64,000 nucleotides of DNA from Colivivens sp963640465 (GTDB lineage Bacteria > Bacteroidota > Bacteroidia > Bacteroidales > Bacteroidaceae): positions 1 to 64,000 of the forward strand of contig CAVHYP010000001.1 of the NCBI GenBank assembly GCA_963640465.1, in the 5' to 3' direction. Below are positions 8,915 through 15,265 of the stretch, in pieces. The position numbers and the translations under genes are program-made. Each line of letters begins with the position of its first letter. The stretch's first letter is position 1. Under the pieces are notes generated by a model that saw only the letters and a program-made list of their open reading frames with translations, had not been told where the DNA came from and searched no databases.

Positions 8915-10462
8915 TTATTTTGCGAAACTTACGGAACGTGTCTCGCGGATGACGGTTATCTTCACTTGTCCCGGATAGGTCATCTCGTTCTGGATCTTCT
9001 GTGCGATGTTGGCACTGAGGATTTCGATTTCTGCATCTGATATCTTGTCGGCGCCTACGATGACACGGAGTTCGCGTCCTGCCTGGATGGCATAGGTCTT
9101 GGTAACTCCCGGGTAGCTCATTGCGAGTTCCTCGAGGTCGTGCAGACGTTTGATGTAGGCTTCAACGATTTCGCGGCGTGCTCCCGGACGTGCACCTGAA
9201 ATGGCGTCGCACACTTGTACGATTGGTGCGAGCAGTGTGGTCATCTCGATTTCGTCGTGGTGTGCTCCGATGGCGTTCACGATGTCGGGCTTTTCTTTGC
9301 ATTGCTCGGCTATCTTTGCTCCGTAGAGTGCGTGTGGTGTTTCTGGGTCTTCGTCAGGCACTTTTCCTATGTCGTGGAGGAGTCCGGCACGGCGTGCTTT
9401 CTTTGGGTTCAGTCCGAGTTCGGCTGCCATGATGGCGCAGAGGTTGGCTGTTTCGCGTGCGTGCTGCAGTAGGTTCTGTCCGTAGGATGAACGGTATTTC
9501 ATCTTTCCAATGAGACGGATGAGTTCCGGATGGAGTCCGTGGATGCCTATGTCGATGGCTGTGCGCTTTCCGGTTTCGATGATTTCTTCCTCGAGTTGTT
9601 TCTTCACTTTGTTCACCACTTCCTCGATGCGTGCCGGATGGATTCGTCCGTCGGCTACGAGCTGGTGGAGTGCAAGGCGGCAGATTTCACGGCGTACGGG
9701 GTCGAATGCGCTGATGACGATTGCTTCGGGTGTGTCGTCGACTACGAGCTCGGTGCCTGTGGCTGCTTCGAGTGCTCTGATGTTGCGTCCTTCGCGTCCG
9801 ATTACTCTACCTTTGATTTCGTCGTTTTCGAGGTGGAACACTGTGATGGAGTTTTCGATGGCTGTTTCGGTTGCCACGCGCTGTATGGTCTGTATGACGA
9901 TGCGCTTTGCTTCTTTGTTGGCTGTGAGCTTGGCGTCGTCCACGATTTCGTTGATGTATTGCTGGGCTTGTGTGCGTGCCTCGTCTTTCATGCTCTGCAT
10001 GAGGTGTTCTTTGGCTTCGTCGGCTGAGAGTCCGCTGATTTGCTCCAGTTTGGTGCGCTCCTGTGCGGTGAGTTCCTCGAGTTCGGCGCGTTTCTTGTCG
10101 TTGTTGGCTATTTTTGCTTCAAGGCTTTGGCTGAGGCTTTCGCAGTCTTGCTTCTTGCGGATGAGTTCCTCGTGTCGCTGGTTGAGTGAAATTTCTCTCT
10201 GCTTGAGTTTGTTTTCCATCTGCTGGAACTTGGAGTTGCGCTGTGACGCTTCTTTCTCGAGTTCTGCTTTTTTGTTGAGGAATTTCTCTTTCACTTCCAG
10301 GAGTTTCTTGCTCTTGATGTTTTCGGCTTCTTCCTGTGCCTCCTTGATTGATTTGTTGTAACTCTGTTTTAGAACATATCTGAACAGAACATACCCGATT
10401 GCGGCTCCAATGAGGAGTGCAATCACTGATGCGATTAATGCGATAATTGTTGTGGTTGCCAT
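8915..10462 (-). CDS. rny: Ribonuclease Y
   Basis: A membrane-anchored endoribonuclease that starts turnover of many mRNAs. From the chosen start (MATTTIIALI) it is 515 residues. It has an N-terminal transmembrane helix (about 4-27), a long charged coiled coil (about 30-200), a KH RNA-binding domain with VIGREGRNIRALE, and an HD hydrolase domain with LLHDIGKVPDED and the metal-binding HD pair. The frame extends 16 codons further upstream, but those codons would place residues before the transmembrane helix that the family lacks. It lies downstream of zapA across a 292-base gap that carries tandem repeats, in the same direction. Confidence 0.95.
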   Translation of the reverse strand: MATTTIIALIASVIALLIGAAIGYVLFRYVLKQSYNKSIKEAQEEAENIKSKKLLEVKEKFLNKKAELEKEASQRNSKFQQMENKLKQREISLNQRHEELIRKKQDCESLSQSLEAKIANNDKKRAELEELTAQERTKLEQISGLSADEAKEHLMQSMKDEARTQAQQYINEIVDDAKLTANKEAKRIVIQTIQRVATETAIENSITVFHLENDEIKGRVIGREGRNIRALEAATGTELVVDDTPEAIVISAFDPVRREICRLALHQLVADGRIHPARIEEVVNKVKKQLEEEIIETGKRTAIDIGIHGLHPELIRLIGKMKYRSSYGQNLLQHARETANLCAIMAAELGLNPKKARRAGLLHDIGKVPDEDPETPHALYGAKIAEQCKEKPDIVNAIGAHHDEIEMTTLLAPIVQVCDAISGARPGARREIVEAYIKRLHDLEELAMSYPGVTKTYAIQAGRELRVIVGADKISDAEIEILSANIAQKIQNEMTYPGQVKITVIRETRSVSFAK

Positions 10463-10754
10463 TTTCTGTTGTTTTGTTATTGTTAAAATACGCACAAAGC
10501 CAGTCTGCACCTTATTTTATTGTGTGCATTCTGAAATTGTGCGTGTGGTTTTTTTGCTTTGTTTGTTTTGCTATGCTATGCTGTCGGCGGATGAATCTGC
10601 GATTTTCATTGTCCGATGAACTTCGTTGACTCGTGATCTTCTTAGATCTGCAGAACTTGGAGTTGCTCTTCCGAACTTGGAACTGTTCTTCTGGACTTGG
10701 AGTTGCTCTTCCGAACTTCTTTGCTCTGCGAATTTGGAGTTGCTCTTCCGAACT
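10463..10754. other. Gap between zapA and rny
   Basis: This 292-base same-strand gap holds the 20-bp repeat array next to zapA. The remaining part, adjoining rny, is rich in T and G on the plus strand and shows no clear hairpin, promoter or short gene. I considered a 6S RNA here, because that RNA gene neighbours zapA in gamma-proteobacteria, but no 6S-like fold was recognisable. Confidence 0.5.
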
Positions 10755-10755
10755 T
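10657..10755 (-). repeat. 20-bp tandem repeats abutting the zapA stop codon
   Basis: Three identical copies of a 22-base sequence with core GGAGTTGCTCTTCCGAAC lie at 10657-10678, 10697-10718 and 10734-10755. One diverged copy sits at 10677-10698. The first three overlap by two bases, giving a 20-bp period. The last copy ends on the first base of the zapA stop codon, so the array appears seeded at the 3' end of that gene. Confidence 0.85.
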
Positions 10756-11054
10756 TATTCCTCTGCGAGAACCTTGTCGATTTCTTCGGTCAGGTCGTCG
10801 AGCGCTTCGAATATCGGTGTGGCATCGCTCTTTTTCTCTTCCGTGAGTGCTTTGACTTCGGACTTGAGCATCGCCATTGCATAGTAATAGTTGTCGTTGG
10901 GGACTTTGCTGTAGGTCTCGCGTATAGTGTTGAGCAGCTGGTTTACGTTGCCGGCTGCCTTGCGGATGGTTTCCTCCTGCTCGGCATTGGTGACTACCAT
11001 GGGCAGTGTCATGCCGTCTACTGTTACGTGGATTGTCAGTTTGTTCCCTTCCAT
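10755..11054 (-). CDS. zapA: Cell division protein ZapA
   Basis: A 99-residue protein of the ZapA family, which binds FtsZ and helps bundle protofilaments at mid-cell. The N-terminal half (KLTIHVTVDGMTLPMVV) is the small beta-alpha head, and the C-terminal half from about residue 45 is the long dimerisation helix. The length is usual for the family. It starts 3 bases after the stop codon of a coiled-coil protein that may be its partner, and it is followed by rny, an order common in Bacteroidales. Confidence 0.85.
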   Translation of the reverse strand: MEGNKLTIHVTVDGMTLPMVVTNAEQEETIRKAAGNVNQLLNTIRETYSKVPNDNYYYAMAMLKSEVKALTEEKKSDATPIFEALDDLTEEIDKVLAEE

Positions 11055-11057
11055 GTT

Positions 11058-11408
11058 TTATGTATTGCTTGTCTGCCCGTCGGTGGTGGTGTGGTCGGTG
11101 TCGATGCTGACTCCTTCCTGTTTGAGCAGTCCGATACATTTGTTTACTTCACGCACTAGCCTTGTGATGCGTTGGCGGGCGGCTTGCAGGTCGCCATCGC
11201 TTATTTCCATCATTTTGGCTGTTTTCAGATTGTCGTAGTCCTTGCGGCTTGCCTCCAGCTGGGCGTTGAGGTCTCTGATGTCATTGTCTTTCTGCTTGAT
11301 GACCTCTTTCAGACTATTGTTGTCTTGGCACAGTGACTGGTAGCTGTTGATGAGCTGTTGTACTTTTGCTTCGAACAACCGCAGTTTTTTCTTTTCCTCG
11401 TTTGTCAT
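11058..11408 (-). CDS. Coiled-coil protein, possible division factor
   Basis: A 116-residue protein, strongly helical and charged, with a coiled coil at about 5-65 that is rich in Glu, Lys and Gln. The tail is polar and Thr-rich. It has no signal peptide or membrane segment. Placement 3 bases upstream of zapA and its coiled-coil nature suggest a small division-linked partner comparable in position to ZapB, but the sequence alone does not establish that identity. Confidence 0.65.
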   Translation of the reverse strand: MTNEEKKKLRLFEAKVQQLINSYQSLCQDNNSLKEVIKQKDNDIRDLNAQLEASRKDYDNLKTAKMMEISDGDLQAARQRITRLVREVNKCIGLLKQEGVSIDTDHTTTDGQTSNT

Positions 11409-11444
11409 CTGAAGCCGTCTCTAGGACTGTTGCTTTTCTGTTTT

Positions 11445-12089
11445 TTATTTCTTCATCTTGTTCTCGGCCTTGTCGAGGTCGTTCTGTGAAGGGCGCGGCT
11501 CTTTCTTGGCGAGGGTTACGATGTTGTAGACATATTCTGTTGCCCATGCCTCGGAGAATCCCAGCGCTTTCTGGTATTTCCTTACGGCGAAGGCTGACTT
11601 GCGGACTCCGTCGTCCTTCCAGTCGTTGTTTGTGAGTATGTCGTTCACCGTCTTCTCAATCATCACTCTGAGCATTTTCTTGAGGAACGACGGTATCCGG
11701 AATTTCCATTTCATGAGGTTGCCCACCAGCATCATCAGTTCCTGGGTGTAGCCTTGGAAGAGGTAGAGGTAGTTCCTCACGTCCATCTGGCTCTTGCATC
11801 CTTTCTTGATGCTTTGGTCGATTTCCTTGAAAAATCCGTCGCTGATGCCGTAGAGGTCCTGCAACATCTTCTGGCAGGCTTTCTTCTCGCCTACACCAAG
11901 TTTATTGTTGACTGTGGCAACATGCAGCGATCGCTTGAAAGCTGCCATGTCGGGCAATGATGCCAGGTTGGAAATGCCAAGGTTGGCTGCAAGCACGCTT
12001 TGGAAGTAGACTTTTATCAGCGTCATGAAGTCCTCCATGCCTCCCACATTCTCCTTCTGTTTTTTCTTGAAAATATCTGTTAGTCCCAT
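11445..12089 (-). CDS. Conserved protein of unknown function, division operon
   Basis: A protein of about 214 residues from the start MGLTDIF. It is mainly helical and basic, with no signal peptide, membrane segment or recognised motif. The sequence opens with a short Lys-rich segment (FKKKQKENVGG). The frame allows a start at 12116, but the promoter at 12119-12149 would begin transcription near 12112, inside that extension, so the internal start is preferred. It is the first gene of a run leading to the coiled-coil protein, ZapA and RNase Y, with a gap of 36 bases to the next gene. I do not recognise it. Confidence 0.7.
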   Translation of the reverse strand: MGLTDIFKKKQKENVGGMEDFMTLIKVYFQSVLAANLGISNLASLPDMAAFKRSLHVATVNNKLGVGEKKACQKMLQDLYGISDGFFKEIDQSIKKGCKSQMDVRNYLYLFQGYTQELMMLVGNLMKWKFRIPSFLKKMLRVMIEKTVNDILTNNDWKDDGVRKSAFAVRKYQKALGFSEAWATEYVYNIVTLAKKEPRPSQNDLDKAENKMKK

Positions 12090-12118
12090 ATTTCGTGTGT
12101 AAAAATACATATTCATTG

Positions 12119-12149
12119 CAAAGTTACTAAAATTAGGGGAACGGACAAT
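12119..12149 (-). promoter_or_regulatory. Promoter of the zapA-rny gene run
   Basis: On the minus strand ATTG (12149-12146) and TAACTTTG (12126-12119) are separated by 19 bases, a good Bacteroidota promoter. It drives the unknown 214-residue protein and probably the genes behind it. Confidence 0.75.
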
Positions 12150-12313
12150 ACCTTCGCTGCTTTTTTTTGAAGAAATGTTGTTTCATCCTGAGATTCGCCT
12201 CCCGTCCGGCTGCAGTTTCCCGCTTGTCCGGACTGTCTTTTTCTTCTTGTCCAGTCCTCTTTTTTTCTTCTGTCCGAACCTTCGGTTTTCCCCAGCCAGG
12301 AACAGCAGTTTTA

Positions 12314-12379
12314 TTTTCCTGGTCAGAGAAATTTATTTTCCTGGTCAGAGAAAAAAATCCAGTCAGAGAAATTTTTGAC
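12314..12379 (+). repeat. GTCAGAGAAA repeats, locus A
   Basis: Three copies at 12314-12335, 12336-12357 and 12358-12379 share the core TCC(T)GGTCAGAGAAA or CCAGTCAGAGAAA, flanked by T-rich and A-rich runs; spacing is 22 and 18 bases. A fourth weak copy may follow at 12381-12395. The same core appears at 15049-15088 and, on the minus strand, at 63508-63570. Confidence 0.8.
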
Positions 12380-12452
12380 GCCCTGCAGAGAGAAAAATGT
12401 GGGCTTGCCTATAAAAATAATTTTGAAGAAGTGGAGACTGCAATATTTTTTG

Positions 12453-12460
12453 TATCTTTG
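12453..12460 (+). promoter_or_regulatory. -7 promoter element of upp
   Basis: TATCTTTG fits the TAnnTTTG -7 consensus and lies 23 bases before the upp start codon. A -33 box at the expected distance is not evident. Confidence 0.65.
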
Positions 12461-12482
12461 CACTGTAAAGTTAATTGCAAAG

Positions 12483-13145
12483 ATGAAAATATACAACTTG
12501 TCGGAGACAAATTCTATTGTGAACCAGTATCTCGCAGAAATGAGAAACGTGGATGTGCAGGACGACAGAACCAGGTTCAGAAACAATATGGTGCGCATAG
12601 GACATGTCATGGCATACGAGGTGAGCAAGCGACTGGCTTACTCCACGAAGAATGTGCAGACACCGCTGGGCGTAGCGTCAGTGAGCACGCCCGATAACGA
12701 CATCGTCATCGGCACCATCTTCCGTGCCGGACTGCCGTTCCATCAGGGCTTCCTCGAAGTGTTCGACAAGGCGGACAGCGCTTTCGTCTCTGCCTACCGA
12801 TACTATACCGACAAGGAATGTGAAAAAGTCGGCATCAAGACCGAGTACATCGCCAGTCCGCAGCTCGACGGCAAGACCCTCATACTTGCCGACCCGATGC
12901 TCGCCACCGGCGGAAGCATGGAACTGGGCTACGAAACGTTCTGCACGAAAGGTATACCGGCAGAAGTGCATCTTTGCTGCATCATCGCCTCAAAGAAAGG
13001 CGTGGACTACGTGAAGCGCATGTTCCACAAGAACCCATACGTGTCACTGTGGTGCGCTGCCATCGACCCAATGCTCAACGAGCACGCCTACATCGTGCCG
13101 GGACTGGGCGATGCAGGCGATTTGGCTTATGGAGAAAAGATTTAG
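12483..13145 (+). CDS. upp: Uracil phosphoribosyltransferase
   Basis: A 220-residue cytoplasmic enzyme that converts uracil and PRPP to UMP in pyrimidine salvage. The PRPP-binding loop is visible as ADPMLATGGSM, and the C-terminal uracil-binding region includes IVPGLGDAGDLAYG. The start at 12483 (MKIYNLSETN) follows the -7 element at a normal distance; the open frame upstream to 12375 includes promoter and repeat sequence and is not used. Full length for the family. It is followed 92 bases later by the CBS-domain membrane protein, in the same direction. Confidence 0.93.
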   Translation: MKIYNLSETNSIVNQYLAEMRNVDVQDDRTRFRNNMVRIGHVMAYEVSKRLAYSTKNVQTPLGVASVSTPDNDIVIGTIFRAGLPFHQGFLEVFDKADSAFVSAYRYYTDKECEKVGIKTEYIASPQLDGKTLILADPMLATGGSMELGYETFCTKGIPAEVHLCCIIASKKGVDYVKRMFHKNPYVSLWCAAIDPMLNEHAYIVPGLGDAGDLAYGEKI

Positions 13146-13154
13146 ATATTATAT

Positions 13155-13247
13155 ATGAAAACAGATTCAGATGGCTATCCCGCGTCGACGCGGACAAGTG
13201 TTTGCCCATATTGCCCTAACACAGAAACGGAGGTAATATGGAATTGA
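13155..13247 (+). CDS. Possible 30-residue small ORF with a CPYC motif
   Basis: An ATG at 13155 opens a 30-codon frame that fills the gap between upp and the next gene and ends 10 bases inside it. The predicted peptide contains CPYC and ends TETEVIWN. A perfect 14-base palindrome (CCGCGTCGACGCGG, 13180-13193) lies inside it. The overlap with the next start codon would allow translational coupling. It may equally be a chance frame, as nothing else supports expression. Confidence 0.25.
   Translation: MKTDSDGYPASTRTSVCPYCPNTETEVIWN
13229..13234 (+). promoter_or_regulatory. Shine-Dalgarno-like site
   Basis: GGAGGT lies 3 bases before the ATG at 13238. Strong Shine-Dalgarno matches are uncommon in Bacteroidota, where many genes rely on AT-rich leaders, so this one stands out, although the spacing is short. 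Confidence 0.5.
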
Positions 13248-14362
13248 TATTTATTTACATGATTTCGGCACTGGTGCTGTCATCCATATGCTCAGTTCTG
13301 GAGGCAATACTGCTGTCTACCCCGATGACATTCATCACCTCACTCGAAACTCAGGGACGCAAAGGCGCAGCGCTGCTCAAGAAATACAAAATGAACATCG
13401 ACCGTCCGATATCAGCCATATTGGTGGTCAACACCATCGCCAACACCGTTGGCGCATCACTGGTCGGCTCGCAGGCAATGCAGGTGGCACAAGACATGGG
13501 CTATTCCCACGACACATTCGTAGGAATCATCTCAGCCGTATTTACCCTGCTCATCCTCGTGTGCTCCGAAATCACACCAAAGACCATCGGGTCATGCTAT
13601 TGGAGAACCCTTGCCATCCCGGCATCAAAAATCATCCATGTGCTCGTAGTCATCACCTTGCCCCTCGTCTACTGCATCGAGCGGTTCACCCACCTCATCT
13701 CGCGTCACTCACAGCAAGTGTCCGTTAGCCGTGAAGAAGTGTCAGCCATGGTGACAGTAGGAGCGGAAGAAGGTGTGCTCGAGAAGAAAGAAAACAAAAT
13801 GATACAAAGCCTCCTGCGGCTCGATGAGATAACAGCCCACGAAATCATGACCCCAAGTGTCGTGGTATCAATGGCATCAAGCTCCATGACACTGAAGGAA
13901 TTCTATGCCGACGAAGAACTAGCCAAATACTCGCGCATACCCATCTACGACGATGACAACAGCGACTACATCACCGGCTATGTGCTCCGACAGACCATAC
14001 TCGAGCGACTTGCCGAGGATAAATTCAACATCCACCTGAAGGATCTTGCCCGTCCGATCCTCTCCTTCTCCGAAGACGAGTCGGTGGCAGACATATGGGA
14101 AAAACTCCTCGAGAAGAAAGAGCACATCTCAATCATCATCGACGAGTACGGCAGCCTCCGCGGCATCGTCACCCTTGAAGATGTCATCGAGTCAATGCTT
14201 GGCTTCGAAATCGTCGATGAAAAGGACGAAGTGGTCGACATGCAGGAATATGCCAAGGCACAGTGGAAGAAACAACAGAAAAAACAGGGCAATATAGCCA
14301 ATGTCGCAGAAAATGCTGCAAGTGATGCCGCAAGCAACACCACAAATCATGACCCTTCATGA
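13238..14362 (+). CDS. CNNM/CBS-domain membrane protein (CorB/CorC, hemolysin family)
   Basis: A 374-residue inner-membrane protein of the CNNM (DUF21) and CBS family, linked in other bacteria to magnesium or cobalt efflux. Membrane helices occupy about residues 1-25, 55-80, 95-120 and 125-150, with the family segment CSEITPKTIG between them. A tandem CBS pair follows at about 200-325, including ISIIIDEYGSLRGIVTLEDV. Unlike many relatives it lacks the C-terminal CorC/HlyC domain and ends in a polar Asn/Ala-rich tail, so it is a shorter variant. It lies downstream of upp, and the assembly gap follows about 450 bases later. Confidence 0.85.
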   Translation: MELIFIYMISALVLSSICSVLEAILLSTPMTFITSLETQGRKGAALLKKYKMNIDRPISAILVVNTIANTVGASLVGSQAMQVAQDMGYSHDTFVGIISAVFTLLILVCSEITPKTIGSCYWRTLAIPASKIIHVLVVITLPLVYCIERFTHLISRHSQQVSVSREEVSAMVTVGAEEGVLEKKENKMIQSLLRLDEITAHEIMTPSVVVSMASSSMTLKEFYADEELAKYSRIPIYDDDNSDYITGYVLRQTILERLAEDKFNIHLKDLARPILSFSEDESVADIWEKLLEKKEHISIIIDEYGSLRGIVTLEDVIESMLGFEIVDEKDEVVDMQEYAKAQWKKQQKKQGNIANVAENAASDAASNTTNHDPS

Positions 14363-14594
14363 TGCAATACTGCGCAGCTAAGTTCTTTTCGTTAACTTCA
14401 TCAAGTGCGTATCGTATTCCCTCGCGCGCATATATAATATAAGGAATAGCTCTCATAAATGCACTCTCGTAGAGCGAAACTGAAAAGTGGGCAGAAATAG
14501 GATTTGCCCCTCTCTGAAGACGTTAAGGCAAGCTAGGAATTGTGCAAGGAAAAATATGCAGGAGAGTGTAGGAATGAAGTATGGTAATTTGTTG

Positions 14595-14632
14595 TTTGCG
14601 GCAAGATAGGGTTTGATTTATTCTGCCGCAAA
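14595..14632 (+). repeat. Inverted repeat with GCGGCAA box 1
   Basis: TTTGCGGCA at 14595 pairs with TGCCGCAAA ending at 14632. A similar hairpin follows at 14650-14685 and a half-site at 14706-14717, all upstream of the truncated ATPase start codon. Confidence 0.65.
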
Positions 14633-14649
14633 TGGCGTCTTTATGTTGC

Positions 14650-14685
14650 TTACGGCAAAATAAGTAGTATTTTATTTTGCCATAA
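14650..14685 (+). repeat. Inverted repeat with GCGGCAA box 2
   Basis: TTACGGCAAAATAA and TTATTTTGCCATAA form a 14-bp stem with one mismatch and an 8-base loop. It resembles the preceding hairpin in sequence as well as shape. Confidence 0.7.
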
Positions 14686-14725
14686 ACAGCTTTTTATGTG
14701 TCCGTGCGGCAAGATTATTTGAATT

Positions 14726-14807
14726 ATGAGCACGATAATAGGAAGAAAAGAAGAGATAGCCGAACTTGAAAGGCTTTATCACAAAATGAGGCAGTGCCCC
14801 TATAATC
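14726..14807 (+). CDS. AAA+ ATPase, N-terminal fragment cut by assembly gap
   Basis: An ATG at 14726 opens a frame of 27 codons that runs into the Ns. Its product begins MSTIIGRKEEIAELERLYH, which matches the opening of the archaeal-type ATP-binding protein family common in Bacteroidales (IIGR..EI..L..LY, followed in full proteins by a GRRRVGKT Walker A motif). The Walker motif is not present on either side of the gap, so the gene is either truncated or missing from the assembly. Sequence after the Ns does not continue the family. Confidence 0.6.
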
Positions 14808-14817
14808 NNNNNNNNNN
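14808..14817. other. Assembly gap (10 Ns)
   Basis: Ten unknown bases. A run of exactly ten often marks a gap of unknown size. Because an ATPase gene is cut exactly here, more than ten bases are probably missing. Confidence 0.95.
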
Positions 14818-14940
14818 TTCCAATTATGATAAGGAATGTTTTAGAAACGGGATTTTATGCCGATTTGAAACCAACTTCAACCATATTTGCCTATAACTTT
14901 AACTTCATGCAACAACTGCCCTGTAATGTGGGTTAAAAAA

Positions 14941-14980
14941 TCGTACATAAACGTACACAATCGTACACAAACGTATAACT
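14941..14980 (+). repeat. 20-bp direct repeat
   Basis: Two adjacent 20-base units of the pattern TCGTACAYAAACGTA plus five bases lie at 14941-14960 and 14961-14980. They sit just upstream of the -7 element at 14999-15006 and could be an operator, but no downstream gene is evident. Confidence 0.7.
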
Positions 14981-14998
14981 GCCCCTCCTGCCATGTCG

Positions 14999-15006
14999 TA
15001 ACTTTG
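14999..15006 (+). promoter_or_regulatory. Orphan -7 promoter element
   Basis: TAACTTTG matches the -7 consensus but points toward the 3' end of the convergent POT gene with no open reading frame of note. It might drive a short non-coding RNA or be left from a lost gene. Confidence 0.4.
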
Positions 15007-15048
15007 CGCTGTGATTCACAAAGCCCTCTCCGGAGAGGACAAAATTGC

Positions 15049-15088
15049 TCCCCAGTCAGGAAAAAATCCCAGTCAGAGAAATTTGGGG
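15049..15088 (+). repeat. GTCAGAGAAA repeats, locus B
   Basis: Two copies built on CCCAGTCAG lie at 15049-15066 and 15067-15088; the second carries the full CAGTCAGAGAAATTT core. They lie about 45 bases past the orphan -7 element. Confidence 0.7.
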
Positions 15089-15265
15089 CCCCGACCAAGC
15101 CCCAGATGGACCTGCCGACAGAAGGTGCAAAAAATAGGAAAAACAAGCCTCTCCTAAATCATCCCCTGAAGGGAAGAACTTACAAAGCAAGCTGGTGGCA
15201 ATCTGCTAAATTTTCATTGCGCTCTTTGATATATTGGAACACACGTCTTGCCGCATTGCGATGCT

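Larger units (their letters stand above)
12150..12482. other. Divergent intergenic region before upp
   Basis: The 393 bases between the divergent genes at 12089 and 12483 hold the minus-strand promoter, then a pyrimidine-rich stretch, then the GTCAGAGAAA repeats, then the upp promoter. Around 12224-12290 a unit reading CTTGTCCGGACTGTC and similar, followed by T-rich sequence, occurs about three times with a period near 27 bases. No gene is evident. Confidence 0.6.
14363..15265. other. Repeat-rich region with assembly gap
   Basis: About 900 bases without a complete gene. From left to right it holds about 230 bases without recognisable features, two hairpins built on a GCGGCAA box (14595-14632, 14650-14685), a third half-box (14706-14717), the start of an AAA+ ATPase gene (14726), ten Ns (14808-14817), a 20-bp direct repeat (14941-14980), an orphan -7 element (14999-15006), a small hairpin CCTCTCCGGAGAGG near 15026-15039, and the GTCAGAGAAA repeats (15049-15088). 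A mobile or repeated gene may have collapsed during assembly. Confidence 0.6.

Noticed and set aside
10463..10754. 6S RNA gene between zapA and rny
   Set aside because: The position recalls the zapA-ssrS arrangement of gamma-proteobacteria, but I could not fold a long rod with a central bubble from this sequence, and half of it is a tandem repeat.
10642..11139. 165-codon frame overlapping zapA and its neighbour
   Set aside because: It is an Arg/Gln/His-rich shadow of the real zapA and coiled-coil genes and runs into the repeats.
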